Notes under the pieces: model-generated | Told to the model about the DNA's origin: nothing | Seen by the model: only the letters and a program-made list of their open reading frames with translations | Database searches by the model: none | DNA from: Burkholderiales bacterium | GTDB taxonomy: Bacteria; Pseudomonadota; Gammaproteobacteria; Burkholderiales; Burkholderiaceae_C | Direction of reading: 5' to 3' | Length of the DNA stretch: 64,000 bases | Assembly (NCBI GenBank): GCA_017302655.1 | Contig: JAFLDE010000007.1 | Location: 1 to 64,000, forward strand | In this document: positions 1-8,332 of the stretch, in pieces | Layout of the letters: every line of letters begins with the position of its first letter | Position numbering within the stretch: position 1 is the first letter of the stretch | Program-made: the position numbers and the translations under genes

Positions 1-370
1 GGGCGGCGAGCGCCAGCGCGTGGCCATCGGCCGCGCCGCAATGCAGGCCCCGCGATTGCTGCTGGCCGACGAGGCCAGCGCCGCGCTCGACCCTCGCGCC
101 GCACAGCAAGCCTGCGACTGGCTTCGCGAGGCCGCCGCTGGCGGTGGCCAAATCACCGTGCTGCACCAGCTCGAGCTGCTGCCGAGCTTGGCCGAACGGG
201 TGATCGGCTTGCGCGCCGGGCAGATCGTGCTGGACCGGGCGGTGAACGACAGCCCCGCCCTGCACGCCGCGTTGTCCGAACTGTTCAGGCCCGCTGGACC
301 TGGCCCAGACATGACCCACCAGGCCACCACGTCAGCCCCGGGCTTGGCACCCGTGCACGGCGCGCCATGA
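1..370 (+). CDS. ABC transporter ATP-binding protein, C-terminal part (truncated by window edge)
   Basis: The reading frame is open from base 2, so the N-terminus lies outside the window. The visible part starts inside the ABC signature (GGERQRVAIGRA), runs into a Walker B (LLLADEASAALDP) and shows an H-loop histidine in TVLHQLELLP. These identify an importer-type nucleotide-binding subunit that powers transport at the inner membrane. The spacing and wording resemble phosphonate-type (PhnC-like) ATPases, but the substrate cannot be read from this fragment. Its stop overlaps the next start by four bases (ATGA), so it is translationally coupled to the metallophosphatase-like gene downstream. 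Confidence 0.85.
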   Translation, partial: GGERQRVAIGRAAMQAPRLLLADEASAALDPRAAQQACDWLREAAAGGGQITVLHQLELLPSLAERVIGLRAGQIVLDRAVNDSPALHAALSELFRPAGPGPDMTHQATTSAPGLAPVHGAP

Positions 371-1320
371 CCCCCGGCCGCAGCTGTCCGCTGGACTACC
401 GCACGACGCCGCAGGAGATGGCGCGCACGCCGGCACCCGAGGGCCTGCGCGGCCTGGAGACCCTGTACGTGGTCGGCGGCCTGTACGGCAACCTCGAAGC
501 CCTGGAGGCGCTGCTCGCGGCCTTCGCCGCCGAGCCGGCTGCGCGCAAGGCGCTGGTCTTCAACGGCGACTTCCACTGGTTCGACGCCGAGGTCGACTGG
601 TTCAGCGAGGTGCAGCAGCGGGTGTTAGCGCATTGGGCAACCCGCGGCAACGTGGAAACCGAAGTGGCGCGCGAACAGATCGGCGCCGCCGGCTGCGGCT
701 GCGCCTACCCGGACTGGGTCGGCGACGGCACGGTGGACTTCAGCAACCGCATCATCGAACGCCTGCATGCGGTGCTTTCCCCCGCGCAGCGTCAGCAACT
801 GGCCGCCCTGCCCGCCTTCCTGCGCGCCGAGGTGGGCGGCCTGCCCGTGGGCATCGTGCATGGCGATGCCGACTCGCTGGCGGGTTGGGGCTTTTGTCAG
901 GAAGCGATGCGCGAAGCGCCGATGCGCGCCGCCGCCCGCCAGGCCTGCGACGCCGCCGGGGTGCAGCTGTTCGCCAGCAGCCACAGCTGCCTGCCGGTGC
1001 TGCAGGCGCTGGGCGAAGGACGCTGGCTGGCCAACAACGGTGCAGCCGGCATGCCCAACGTGCAGGGCAATCCTTGCGGCCTGTTCACCCGCGTGGCCAC
1101 CACCCAGGCACCCCGGGCACTGGCTCAAGTGCCGCTCAACGCCGTAGGCGCCAGGTCGCCGCTGCATCTCGCGCTGTGCCCGATCGCGTTCGACTTCGCC
1201 GCCTGGCGGCGCCGCTTCGACACGCGATGGCCGCCGGGCTCGGACGCTGAACGGTCCTACGGTCAGCGCATCCGCCTGGGGCCCGCGTACCAGGTTGGGC
1301 AGGTGCTAAGGCAACGCTGA
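367..1320 (+). CDS. metallophosphatase-like protein with altered metal-binding motifs
   Basis: This 317-residue cytoplasmic protein has the calcineurin-like phosphoesterase layout: GGLYGN at 37-42, NGDFHWFD at 66-73, RGNVE at 93-97 and VHGDAD at 164-169, with an SSH near 203-205. In active family members motif I reads GDxHG; here the metal-binding Asp and His are Gly and Tyr, and the usual GNHD/E is GNVE. It may bind metal poorly or be a non-catalytic relative. It overlaps the ABC ATPase by four bases, so it probably serves the same transport operon, perhaps acting on a phosphorylated compound. That role is inference. Confidence 0.6.
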   Translation: MTPGRSCPLDYRTTPQEMARTPAPEGLRGLETLYVVGGLYGNLEALEALLAAFAAEPAARKALVFNGDFHWFDAEVDWFSEVQQRVLAHWATRGNVETEVAREQIGAAGCGCAYPDWVGDGTVDFSNRIIERLHAVLSPAQRQQLAALPAFLRAEVGGLPVGIVHGDADSLAGWGFCQEAMREAPMRAAARQACDAAGVQLFASSHSCLPVLQALGEGRWLANNGAAGMPNVQGNPCGLFTRVATTQAPRALAQVPLNAVGARSPLHLALCPIAFDFAAWRRRFDTRWPPGSDAERSYGQRIRLGPAYQVGQVLRQR

Positions 1321-1323
1321 ACC

Positions 1324-1457
1324 AGTCCCTCGCAGCGCCGGCATCCTCGACCTCGGGCGGTCTGCGGCGTTGCAAATGCTCGCGATACCTACGGGTATCG
1401 CTGCGCTTTGCGCCTTGCAGCCCATCCCGAATCGAGGCGCGCGCATCTGCAGGGACT
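1324..1457. repeat. long imperfect palindrome (REP/MITE-like hairpin)
   Basis: The whole spacer between the metallophosphatase and deacetylase genes is close to self-complementary. AGTCCCT (1324-1330) pairs with AGGGACT (1451-1457), a GC-rich block around 1345-1365 pairs with 1418-1438, and CGATACC (1383-1389) pairs with GGTATCG (1394-1400) around a TACG loop. The symmetry centre is near 1391. The arms carry several mismatches. Such hairpins are typical of dispersed extragenic repeats, and in RNA it would fold into one long stem. No terminator U-run follows. Confidence 0.65.
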
Positions 1458-1512
1458 TGTTGCTCTAAGGGCGTAGGCACCGGAGCCTGCATCCGCATAC
1501 AGTCAGCGCCCC

Positions 1513-2247
1513 ATGACCCTGCCCACCCCACGCTTCGCGCGTCGCCGCCGCGCGATGCTCCTGGCCCTGCTAGCGCCCATGGTCGCCAAGGCTTCATCTG
1601 CGATGCCCGCCAACAAGCGCTGCGCCCTCACTTTCGACGACGGCCCCCACCCCGTGCAAACCGCCCGGGTGCTCGACAAGCTGGTGGCCCATGGCGGCGT
1701 GCCCGCCACGTTTTTCATTTGGGCCGAACGCATCGGGCCGGCCACGGAACCCGTGCTGGCCCGGATTCGCGCAGAAGGTCACGAGCTCGCCAACCACAGC
1801 TGGGCGCACGCCAACATGGCGCAACTGACGCGCGAACAGATCCGCTCGGATTTCGAGCGCGCGCAGGCGGCCATCACGCGCGCCGCAGGCGGCCAGGCGC
1901 CGCGCTTTTTCCGCGCCCCCTTCCTGGCCGCCAGCGACGCCCTGCATGAACTGGTGCCGCTGCCCTTTGTGGGGGGCATTGCAGCCTACGACTGGCCCGG
2001 TACCGATGCCCCGACGGCCCGCACCCGTGCCGACAAGATCCTGCGCGCCCCCCAGCTTCGCGATGGCGCCATCCTGGTGCTGCACGACGTGCAGCCCGAA
2101 CCGCACCCAACCCCCGAGGCCTTGGATTTCCTGATTCCGGAGCTTCGCGAGCAGGGTTTCGACTTCGTCACCCTCAGCCAGCTCTTTGAGAGGCGCGGTG
2201 TGAAGCCGCAGGCGGGCGAACGCCGGCAGTGGGTGGTTGCGGAGTGA
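1513..2247 (+). CDS. exported polysaccharide deacetylase (NodB domain)
   Basis: This 244-residue enzyme should remove acetyl groups from a cell-wall or exopolysaccharide sugar. The N-terminus has an arginine cluster (residues 8-13), a hydrophobic stretch and an alanine-rich cleavage region, so it is probably exported. NodB motifs are in order: TFDDGP at 40-45 (catalytic base and metal Asp), HSWAH at 95-99 with the two metal His, RAPF at 134-137, and LVLHD near 195-199. It begins after the long palindrome and ends one base before an inverted-repeat element, with dedA converging from the other side. The substrate cannot be assigned. Confidence 0.85.
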   Translation: MTLPTPRFARRRRAMLLALLAPMVAKASSAMPANKRCALTFDDGPHPVQTARVLDKLVAHGGVPATFFIWAERIGPATEPVLARIRAEGHELANHSWAHANMAQLTREQIRSDFERAQAAITRAAGGQAPRFFRAPFLAASDALHELVPLPFVGGIAAYDWPGTDAPTARTRADKILRAPQLRDGAILVLHDVQPEPHPTPEALDFLIPELREQGFDFVTLSQLFERRGVKPQAGERRQWVVAE

Positions 2248-2389
2248 CTAGGGCCTGTTGACACGACGGGAAGCCGGCGCGTTGCAATCTAGGGCTGGTT
2301 CCCCCGGCGAGGCTTCGCAACGAAGTGGGTGCCGCTTCTGGTGGCAACCCCAAGGGAAAGTGGCTTCCCGTAGCGTCAACAGGCCCTAG
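2248..2389. repeat. 142-bp inverted-repeat element between converging genes
   Basis: The two ends are near-perfect inverted copies: both begin CTAGGGCCTGTTGAC and continue, after three mismatched bases, into ACGGGAAGCC, giving about 25 of 28 matching positions. The element starts at the base after the deacetylase stop and its far end supplies the TAG stop codon of dedA (2386-2388). It holds no gene and no transposase. A diverged relative occurs at 41878-41990. It resembles a MITE or REP-type element. It could also act as a two-way transcription terminator, although no T-tract is present. Confidence 0.75.
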
Positions 2390-3036
2390 GCCGCGGAGGC
2401 CGCCTTGCGCGCCTTCCACCAGCCGCCACCGATGGCGATCAGGCCGGGGATGATGATCAGCGCCCAGATCACCTTGCTCATGTGCTGCTGCACCAGGGGC
2501 ACGTTGCCGAAGGCGTAGCCGAGCAGGGTCAGGCCCACCACCCAGATGAAGGCGCCGATGACGTTGTAGGCGGTGAAGGTGCTGCGCGTCATCTCGGCCA
2601 CCCCGGCCACGAAGGGCGCGAAGGTGCGCACGAAGGGCATGAAGCGGGCAATGATGATGGTGATGCCGCCATGCTTCTCGTAGAACTCGTGCGCAGTGTC
2701 AAAGGCGCGCTTGTTGAAGAAACGGCTGTCCTCCCACTGGAAGACCTTGGGACCGAAATAACGACCGATCGTGTAGTTGGTCTGGTCGCCCAGGATGGCC
2801 GCTGCCAGCAGCACGGCCATGGCCAGGGGCAGATTCATGAGCCCAGCACCGCACAAAGTGCCCACGACAAAGAGCAGCGAGTCGCCTGGCAGGAAGGGCA
2901 TCACCACCAGCCCGGTCTCGACGAAGACGATGGCGAAAAGCAAGGCGTACACCCAAACCCCGTACTGCGCGACGAAGCTGGCGATGTGATCGTCGACGTT
3001 CAGGATGAAGTCGATGAGGAATTGAATGATTTCCAT
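2386..3036 (-). CDS. DedA family membrane protein
   Basis: This 216-residue inner-membrane protein belongs to the DedA/VTT family, whose members are linked to undecaprenyl-phosphate or phospholipid flipping and to envelope homeostasis. The sequence shows the family hallmarks: an acidic amphipathic N-terminus, FLPGDSLLFVVG, a GDQTNYTIGRYFG segment, FNKRAFDTAHEFYEKHGG and the conserved ARFMPFVRTFAPFVAG with two arginines, followed by two C-terminal hydrophobic helices. The ATG is chosen because the protein then starts MEIIQFLIDFI, at the usual family length. It diverges from mutL with only 37 bp between starts. Its stop codon lies inside the inverted-repeat element. Confidence 0.93.
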   Translation of the reverse strand: MEIIQFLIDFILNVDDHIASFVAQYGVWVYALLFAIVFVETGLVVMPFLPGDSLLFVVGTLCGAGLMNLPLAMAVLLAAAILGDQTNYTIGRYFGPKVFQWEDSRFFNKRAFDTAHEFYEKHGGITIIIARFMPFVRTFAPFVAGVAEMTRSTFTAYNVIGAFIWVVGLTLLGYAFGNVPLVQQHMSKVIWALIIIPGLIAIGGGWWKARKAASAA

Positions 3037-3073
3037 GGCGGCCGGCATTCTCTCTGCCTGGGAGAATGCCCTC

Positions 3074-4921
3074 ATGTCCGATGTGCTTGAGCGCCGCCCG
3101 ATCCGTGAACTGCCCGACGAGCTGATCAGCCAGATCGCCGCCGGCGAGGTGGTGGATCGGCCCGCCGCCGTGGTGCGCGAACTGCTGGACAACGCCATCG
3201 ACGCCGGCAGCCGCCAGGTCACCGTGCGCCTCGCCGGCGGCGGCATCCGCGCGGTGACGGTGGAGGACGACGGCGCCGGCATTCCGGCGGACGAGCTGCC
3301 TCTGGCCCTGCGCCGCCACGCCACCAGCAAGATCGCCAGTCTGGCCGAGTTGGAGGCGGTGGGCACCCTGGGCTTTCGCGGCGAGGCCCTGGCGGCCATC
3401 GCCTCGGTGTCCGACCTGACGCTCACCAGCCGCACGGCCAGCGCCGAGCATGCGACGCAGCTGGTGGCCCGCAGCGGGGAGCTGCGGCCAGCGGCCCGCG
3501 CACGCGGCACCACCGTAGAAGTGCGGGAGCTCTTCTTCAACACCCCGGCGCGGCGCAAGTTCCTGAAAAGCGAATCCACCGAGCAAGGCCACACGCTGGA
3601 AACCCTGCGCCGCATCGCGCTGGTGCATCCGCAGGTCGGCTTCTCACTCTGGGCCGACGGCAAACCGCTCGCCCAATGGCGGGCGGGCAGCCCCGAGCAG
3701 CGCCTGCAGGATGTCCTGGGCAAGGACTTCGTGAGCGCCAGCCGCCCGCTCGCCTGGGAGGTGGCGCAGCTGCGCATCAGCGGGCGGGTGGGCTTGCCGG
3801 AGATCGCCCGCTCCCGTGCCGACCAGCAATACCTCTTCGTGAACGGCCGCTTCGTGCGCGATCGCACCTTGCAGCATGGGCTGCGCGCCGCTTTCGACGA
3901 CGTGCTGCACGGCAAGCTGCAGCCCAGCTACTGCGTGGCCATCGACATCGCGCCAGAGTTGGTCGATGTGAACGTCCACCCGACCAAGATCGAGGTGCGC
4001 CTGCGCGATGGCCGAGCGCTGCACCAGCAACTCCAGCGCCTCGCCGCCGAGGCCTTGGCCCCCAGCCGCGCCAGCACGGTGGCCGTTTCCTCCGCCTCAG
4101 CCGCCGAGTCGCTGCCCAACACTCCGTACAACCTCAGCCCCATGCGCGCCGCGCTGGCCGCCGAGCCCTTGCCATCTGCTTTCCTGCGACCGCCGCAGCA
4201 GCAGAGCATGGACTGGCGCGCCCCGCCGCATGACGCGGGCATGGCCCCACCGGCGCGCGACGCTTGGCTGGCACGGTTGGTGGGCGCGACGCTTGGCGTG
4301 ACCGAGACCCAAGTGCCGGCTACCGATCCACCCGGTGCAGACCAACCCCTGGGCCGTGCGGTGGCGCAGATCCACGGTATCTACGTGCTGGCCGAGAACC
4401 GGCATGGTCTCGTGCTGGTGGACATGCACGCCGCACACGAACGCGTGCTTTACGAGCGCCTCAAGGCGCAACTCGCCACACGCGTGCAGGCCCAGCCCCT
4501 GCTCGTGCCCCAGGTGTTTGCGGCCAGCAGCGAAGAGATCGAAACCGCCGAGGCCCAGCAGCAGGCCTTGCTGCAACTCGGCCTGGACCTCACCGTGCTC
4601 GGCCGCCAGCAGCTGTGCCTGCGCAGCCAGCCCCTGCTGCTGGCCGGCGCCGACCTCGTGGCGCTCTGCCACCAGGTTCTGGCCGACCTGGCCCAGCACG
4701 GCGCCAGCAACTTGCTCGAGCGCGCGCAGCACGACCTGCTGGCCACCATGGCCTGCCACGCCGCCGTGCGCGCCAACCGCAGCCTCAGCCTGCCTGAAAT
4801 GAACGCCTTGCTGCGCGACATGGAAGCCACCGAGCGCGCCGACCAATGCAACCACGGCCGGCCCACCTGGCGCCAGCTGAGCATGAAAGATCTGGACGCG
4901 CTGTTCCTGCGCGGCCGATGA
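3074..4921 (+). CDS. mutL: DNA mismatch repair protein MutL
   Basis: MutL couples mismatch recognition by MutS to strand incision. The 615-residue protein has the GHKL ATPase domain first (QIAAGEVVDRPAAVV, catalytic Glu and Mg-binding Asn in ELLDNAIDAG at 36-45, GFRGEAL near 100). A variable linker around 345-430 leads to the C-terminal dimerisation domain. That domain contains DMHAAHERVLYE, close to the DQHA(X)2E(X)4E endonuclease motif, plus ACHAAVRA and CNHGRP. It therefore looks like the nicking type of MutL found in bacteria lacking MutH. The start at 3074 (MSDVLERRPI) is preferred over an upstream ATG at 3026 because it matches the family start. Confidence 0.97.
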   Translation: MSDVLERRPIRELPDELISQIAAGEVVDRPAAVVRELLDNAIDAGSRQVTVRLAGGGIRAVTVEDDGAGIPADELPLALRRHATSKIASLAELEAVGTLGFRGEALAAIASVSDLTLTSRTASAEHATQLVARSGELRPAARARGTTVEVRELFFNTPARRKFLKSESTEQGHTLETLRRIALVHPQVGFSLWADGKPLAQWRAGSPEQRLQDVLGKDFVSASRPLAWEVAQLRISGRVGLPEIARSRADQQYLFVNGRFVRDRTLQHGLRAAFDDVLHGKLQPSYCVAIDIAPELVDVNVHPTKIEVRLRDGRALHQQLQRLAAEALAPSRASTVAVSSASAAESLPNTPYNLSPMRAALAAEPLPSAFLRPPQQQSMDWRAPPHDAGMAPPARDAWLARLVGATLGVTETQVPATDPPGADQPLGRAVAQIHGIYVLAENRHGLVLVDMHAAHERVLYERLKAQLATRVQAQPLLVPQVFAASSEEIETAEAQQQALLQLGLDLTVLGRQQLCLRSQPLLLAGADLVALCHQVLADLAQHGASNLLERAQHDLLATMACHAAVRANRSLSLPEMNALLRDMEATERADQCNHGRPTWRQLSMKDLDALFLRGR

Positions 4922-4970
4922 TGCGACACCCCCAGCGCTGAGAAGCGCCCCTATAGAAAGCAGGCTCGCC

Positions 4971-6464
4971 ATGAGCGACGACTCCCAGACCCCCCCCGCC
5001 AAAAAGCCCAAGCTCGGCCTCAAGTCCCCGGCCGAGGGCAAGCAGCCGCAACGCGGCGACCGCGCGCCCGTGCGCGGCATGGCCGCCCTGAAGAACAAAA
5101 CGCGCCCGACGCTGGCGCAGGCCCAGGCCGAGCGCGAGCAGCGGGAACAGCGCGAAGCCCGAAGCGGCGATCGGCCGCCGCGCCGTGACGATCGTGGCTC
5201 GTTTGCCGGCTCTTCGAGCCGTCCTGCGCTGCGCGCAGAGGGTGACCGCCCGCCACGCCGCGACGACCGAGGATCATTCGGCGACCGCCCGCCACGCCGC
5301 GACGACCGAGGTGCTTTTGCCGGCTCTTCGAGCCGTCCGCCGCGAAGCGGCGAAGGCGACCGCCCGCCTCGCCGTGACGACCGCGGTTCATTCGGCGACC
5401 GCCCGCCTCGCCGCGACGACCGGGGTTCGTTCGGTGACCGCCCGCCTCGCCGTGACGACCGTGGCGCTTTTGCCGGCTCTTCGAGCCGTCCGCCGCGAAG
5501 CGGCGAAGGCGACCGGCCGCCTCGCCGTGACGACCGCGGTTCATTCGGCGACCGCCCGCCACACCGCGACGATCGGGGTTCGTTCGGTGACCGCCCGCCG
5601 CGCCGTGACGCCCCAGGTGCAGGGAGTCACACCCCTCTAGAAGGCACTGCCGAGCGCCCGCCGCGGCCCACGCCGCCGGCGCGCACCAACTTCAGCAGCG
5701 AGGGCGAGCGCCTGTCCAAGCGCATGGCCGAGCTGGGCCTGGCGTCGCGGCGCGAGGCCGACGAGTGGATCCTCGCCGGCTGGGTGAAAGTCGATGGCCA
5801 GGTGGCCGAGCTGGGTCTGCGCGTTGGCCCCGAGGTGCAGATCGAGATCGACCCGGCTGCCCGTCAGCAGCAGGCGCAGCGCGTCACCATCCTGCTGCAC
5901 AAGCCGATCGGCTATGTGTCCGGCCAGCCCGAAGACGGCTATGAACCCGCCGTCGCGCTGCTGGGCGAAGCCAGCCGCTGGAGCGAGGACCCCTTGATGG
6001 GCAAGCTGCGCTTCACGCCCGCGCACCTGCGCGGGCTGGCCCCCGCCGGTCGGCTGGACATCGACTCCACCGGCTTGCTGGTGATGACGCAGGACGGTCG
6101 CGTCGCCAAGACCCTGATCGGCGACGACTCCGACATCGAGAAGGAGTACCTCGTGCGCGTGCAACTGGCTGATGCACCGGATACGCCCGAGCCCATGAAG
6201 CACTTCCCGGCCGACCAACTGGCCCTGCTCAACCACGGGCTGGAGTTGGACGGCGTGCAATTGCGCGAGGCCAAGGTCAGCTGGGCCAACGAGGACCAAC
6301 TGCGCTTCGTGCTGCGCGAGGGCCGCAAGCGCCAGATCCGCCGCATGTGCGAGGCGGTGGGCCTCAACGTGCTGGCGCTCAAGCGCGTGCGCATCGGGCG
6401 CATCCCGCTGTCGCACCTGCCGCAGGGGCAGTGGCGCTACCTGGCGCCTTGGGAGAAGTTCTGA
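4971..6464 (+). CDS. rluB: 23S rRNA pseudouridine synthase RluB with repetitive Arg/Gly/Asp N-terminal extension
   Basis: RluB makes the pseudouridine near position 2605 of 23S rRNA. The 497-residue protein has a low-complexity N-terminus (about 1-240), an S4 RNA-binding domain ([19 protein letters not shown], from about 243) and the RsuA-type catalytic domain with [12 protein letters not shown], where Asp363 is the expected catalytic residue. RKRQIRRM follows further on. The extension carries nine copies of a [15 protein letters not shown] unit. E. coli RluB is far shorter at about 290 residues. The extension is basic and probably unstructured, so it likely adds non-specific RNA affinity. 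miaA follows directly. Confidence 0.93.
   Translation: MSDDSQTPPAKKPKLGLKSPAEGKQPQRGDRAPVRGMAALKNKTRPTLAQAQAEREQREQREARSGDRPPRRDDRGSFAGSSSRPALRAEGDRPPRRDDRGSFGDRPPRRDDRGAFAGSSSRPPRSGEGDRPPRRDDRGSFGDRPPRRDDRGSFGDRPPRRDDRGAFAGSSSRPPRSGEGDRPPRRDDRGSFGDRPPHRDDRGSFGDRPPRRDAPGAGSHTPLEGTAERPPRPTPPARTNFSSEGERLSKRMAELGLASRREADEWILAGWVKVDGQVAELGLRVGPEVQIEIDPAARQQQAQRVTILLHKPIGYVSGQPEDGYEPAVALLGEASRWSEDPLMGKLRFTPAHLRGLAPAGRLDIDSTGLLVMTQDGRVAKTLIGDDSDIEKEYLVRVQLADAPDTPEPMKHFPADQLALLNHGLELDGVQLREAKVSWANEDQLRFVLREGRKRQIRRMCEAVGLNVLALKRVRIGRIPLSHLPQGQWRYLAPWEKF
5166..5616 (+). repeat. tandem coding repeats in rluB
   Basis: Nine tandem units encode [13 protein letters not shown] or [13 protein letters not shown], three of them extended by [16 protein letters not shown] spacers. 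The DNA units are about 39 or 75 bp and differ mostly at synonymous positions (for example CCACGC versus CCTCGC). This indicates selection on the protein and repeated duplication or gene conversion. The copy number is a likely site of length variation between strains. The repetition also opens long false reading frames on the other strand. Confidence 0.9.
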
Positions 6465-6478
6465 CCCCCGGCCCATCC

Positions 6479-7396
6479 TTGCCGGTGCTCCTGGTCGGCC
6501 CGACCGGCATCGGCAAGACCGCACTGGCGCTGGCCCTGGCGCAGGAGCGGCCACTCGAGATCGTGAGCATCGACTCGGCGCTGGTCTACCGCGGCATGGA
6601 CATCGGCACCGCCAAGCCCACGGCGCAAGAGCTCGCCGCGGTGCCGCATCACCTGATCGACATCCGCGACCCGCTGGAAAGCTACAGCGCGGCAGCCTTT
6701 GTGCGCGATGCGCTGCGTACCGTCGCCGAGATCCAGTCCCGCGGCCGCCTGCCCCTGCTCGTGGGCGGCACCATGCTTTACGTGAAGGCGCTGCGCGAGG
6801 GCCTGTCGGAGCTGCCGGCCAGCACCCCCATGCTGCGCGCGCAGATCGACGCCGAGGCCTTGGCCAAGGGTTGGCCGGCCTTGCACGCCGAGTTGGCGAG
6901 GGTCGACCCCTACACCGCGGCACGCCTGCACACCACCGACGCCCAGCGCATCCAGCGCGCTCTGGAGGTCTTCCGTGCCAGTGGCCGCCCCTTGAGCGAC
7001 TGGCACGCCCACGCGCCCAAGGCGCCGGGCGTCGACTGGCCACTGATCAGCATCGAAACCGAGGACCGTGCCTGGCTGCACCGCCGGCTGGACGCACGCT
7101 TCGACGCCATGCTCGACGCCGGTTTTCTCGATGAGGTGCGCACCCTTCGCGCCCGAGGCGACCTGCGCCCCGAGATGCCGAGCATGCGCTGCGTGGGCTA
7201 CCGCCAGGCCTGGGAGGCGCTGGACGAAGCCGACCCGCCCGACCTCGTTGCCTTGCGTGAACGCGCCCAGGCCGCGACGCGCCAACTGGCCAAGCGCCAA
7301 ATGACCTGGCTGCGCAGCATGCCGGATCGGCACGTCATCGACGCGCGCGGGTCCGACTCGCTGGCCCAACTCCGCAACGCCATCGCCAGCCGCTGA
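6479..7396 (+). CDS. miaA: tRNA dimethylallyltransferase MiaA
   Basis: MiaA transfers a dimethylallyl group to adenosine 37 of tRNAs reading UNN codons. The protein opens with a P-loop ([12 protein letters not shown]), then [20 protein letters not shown], the [16 protein letters not shown] lid region, [15 protein letters not shown] and [15 protein letters not shown]. It ends with [13 protein letters not shown] and the tRNA-binding [14 protein letters not shown]. The exact start is uncertain: no ATG fits. TTG at 6479 (about 305 residues) or GTG at 6485 give the usual distance to the P-loop. The gene follows rluB within 15 bases, and a GGGAGAAG sequence sits at 6451-6458. Confidence 0.93.
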   Translation: MPVLLVGPTGIGKTALALALAQERPLEIVSIDSALVYRGMDIGTAKPTAQELAAVPHHLIDIRDPLESYSAAAFVRDALRTVAEIQSRGRLPLLVGGTMLYVKALREGLSELPASTPMLRAQIDAEALAKGWPALHAELARVDPYTAARLHTTDAQRIQRALEVFRASGRPLSDWHAHAPKAPGVDWPLISIETEDRAWLHRRLDARFDAMLDAGFLDEVRTLRARGDLRPEMPSMRCVGYRQAWEALDEADPPDLVALRERAQAATRQLAKRQMTWLRSMPDRHVIDARGSDSLAQLRNAIASR

Positions 7397-7404
7397 AAGA
7401 TCGC

Positions 7405-7434
7405 TTGACCGCGCGAGATCAACTCGCCTAAAGT
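7405..7434 (+). promoter_or_regulatory. putative sigma70 promoter of the SPFH cassette
   Basis: TTGACC at 7405-7410 is separated by 17-18 bases from a weak -10 (CTAAAG or TAAAGT, 7428-7434). The -10 region overlaps the left arm of the 16-bp palindrome at 7430-7445, which would let a bound repressor block transcription. It lies between the miaA stop and the SPFH gene start. Confidence 0.5.
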
Positions 7435-7445
7435 GATATCACTTT
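7430..7445. promoter_or_regulatory. perfect 16-bp palindrome, probable operator
   Basis: AAAGTGATATCACTTT is a perfect inverted repeat 20 bases upstream of the SPFH gene start. Its position over the predicted -10 region and the presence of an Arc-like ribbon-helix-helix gene in the same cassette suggest autoregulation. A 12-bp site differing at one base (AGTGAGATCACT) lies upstream of the ubiD-family gene at 51631-51642. Confidence 0.6.
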
Positions 7446-7465
7446 CACATCAACTGGAGACCCAC

Positions 7466-8332
7466 ATGAACCCCCGTCAGCAAGAAAAGCCTGCCCGCAG
7501 CGCCAATGGCTACCTGATGGCCGGCTTGGGCCTGCTCGCGCTGGCCCTGGGGGGTCTGAGCCTGCGCGGCGGCCAGCCGCTGGTGGCTCTGCCGTTGTTC
7601 GTGCTGGGCGTGGTCATGCTGGCCGGGCTCTACATGCTCAACCCCAATCAGGCGGCGGCGCTGACCTTGTTCGGCGCCTACACCGGCAGCGACCGCAGCG
7701 AAGGCCTGCGCTGGGCCAACCCGCTGGCCATGAAGAAGAAGGTCTCGCTGCGCGACCGCAACTTGAACGCCCCCACGCTGAAGGTGAACGACGCCCGCGG
7801 CAACCCGATCGAGATCAGCGCGGTGGTCGTCTGGCGCGTGCGCGACACCGCGCAGGCCCTGTTCCAGGTGGATGACTTCGAAGCCTATGTGCGCGTGCAG
7901 GCCGAAGCGGCCATCCGTCACCTCGCCGCCAGCTATGCCTACGACGAGGGCGAAGACATCGAGCGCGGTGCCATCACCCTGCGCGGCGGACAGGACGCCG
8001 TGGCCCAGGCGCTGCGCACCGAGCTGCAGGCCCGTTTCGCCGACGCTGGCGTGGACGTGCTCGACGCCAAACTCAGCCACCTGGCCTACGCGCCGGAGAT
8101 CGCCCAGGTGATGCTGCGACGCCAGCAGGCCGAAGCCATCATCAGCGCGCGCAGCAAGATCGTGCACGGCGCGGTGAGCATGGTGGAGGCGGCACTGCAG
8201 GGACTGTCGGAGCGCGAGATCGTGGTGCTGGACGACGAGCGCAAGGCCGCCATGGTGAGCAATCTGCTGGTGGTGCTGTGCTCGGACCGCGAGACGCAAC
8301 CCGTCGTCAACACGGGCACGCTGTACAGCTGA
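7466..8332 (+). CDS. SPFH/Band 7 domain membrane protein
   Basis: This 288-residue protein is a stomatin/prohibitin relative expected to form oligomeric scaffolds on the inner membrane. Two adjacent hydrophobic segments (about residues 15-55, [19 protein letters not shown] and a second ending MLAGLYML) precede the SPFH domain. The domain contains [29 protein letters not shown] strand motifs, [18 protein letters not shown] and a coiled region [25 protein letters not shown]. The start at 7466 is chosen for its GGAG ribosome site. It overlaps the next gene by one base (TGATG). It is the first gene of a four-gene cassette with an Arc-like repressor and a serine hydrolase; its exact task is unknown. 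Confidence 0.85.
   Translation: MNPRQQEKPARSANGYLMAGLGLLALALGGLSLRGGQPLVALPLFVLGVVMLAGLYMLNPNQAAALTLFGAYTGSDRSEGLRWANPLAMKKKVSLRDRNLNAPTLKVNDARGNPIEISAVVVWRVRDTAQALFQVDDFEAYVRVQAEAAIRHLAASYAYDEGEDIERGAITLRGGQDAVAQALRTELQARFADAGVDVLDAKLSHLAYAPEIAQVMLRRQQAEAIISARSKIVHGAVSMVEAALQGLSEREIVVLDDERKAAMVSNLLVVLCSDRETQPVVNTGTLYS

Noticed and set aside
3037..3915. Extension of the dedA frame over the mutL coding region
   Set aside because: DedA proteins are about 200-220 residues; the extra 290 residues are antisense to mutL and show no similarity. The ATG at 3036 fits the family start.
5020..5562. Arginine/glycine-rich open frame on the minus strand within rluB
   Set aside because: Produced by the tandem repeats of the rluB extension read in antisense; no start signal or domain.
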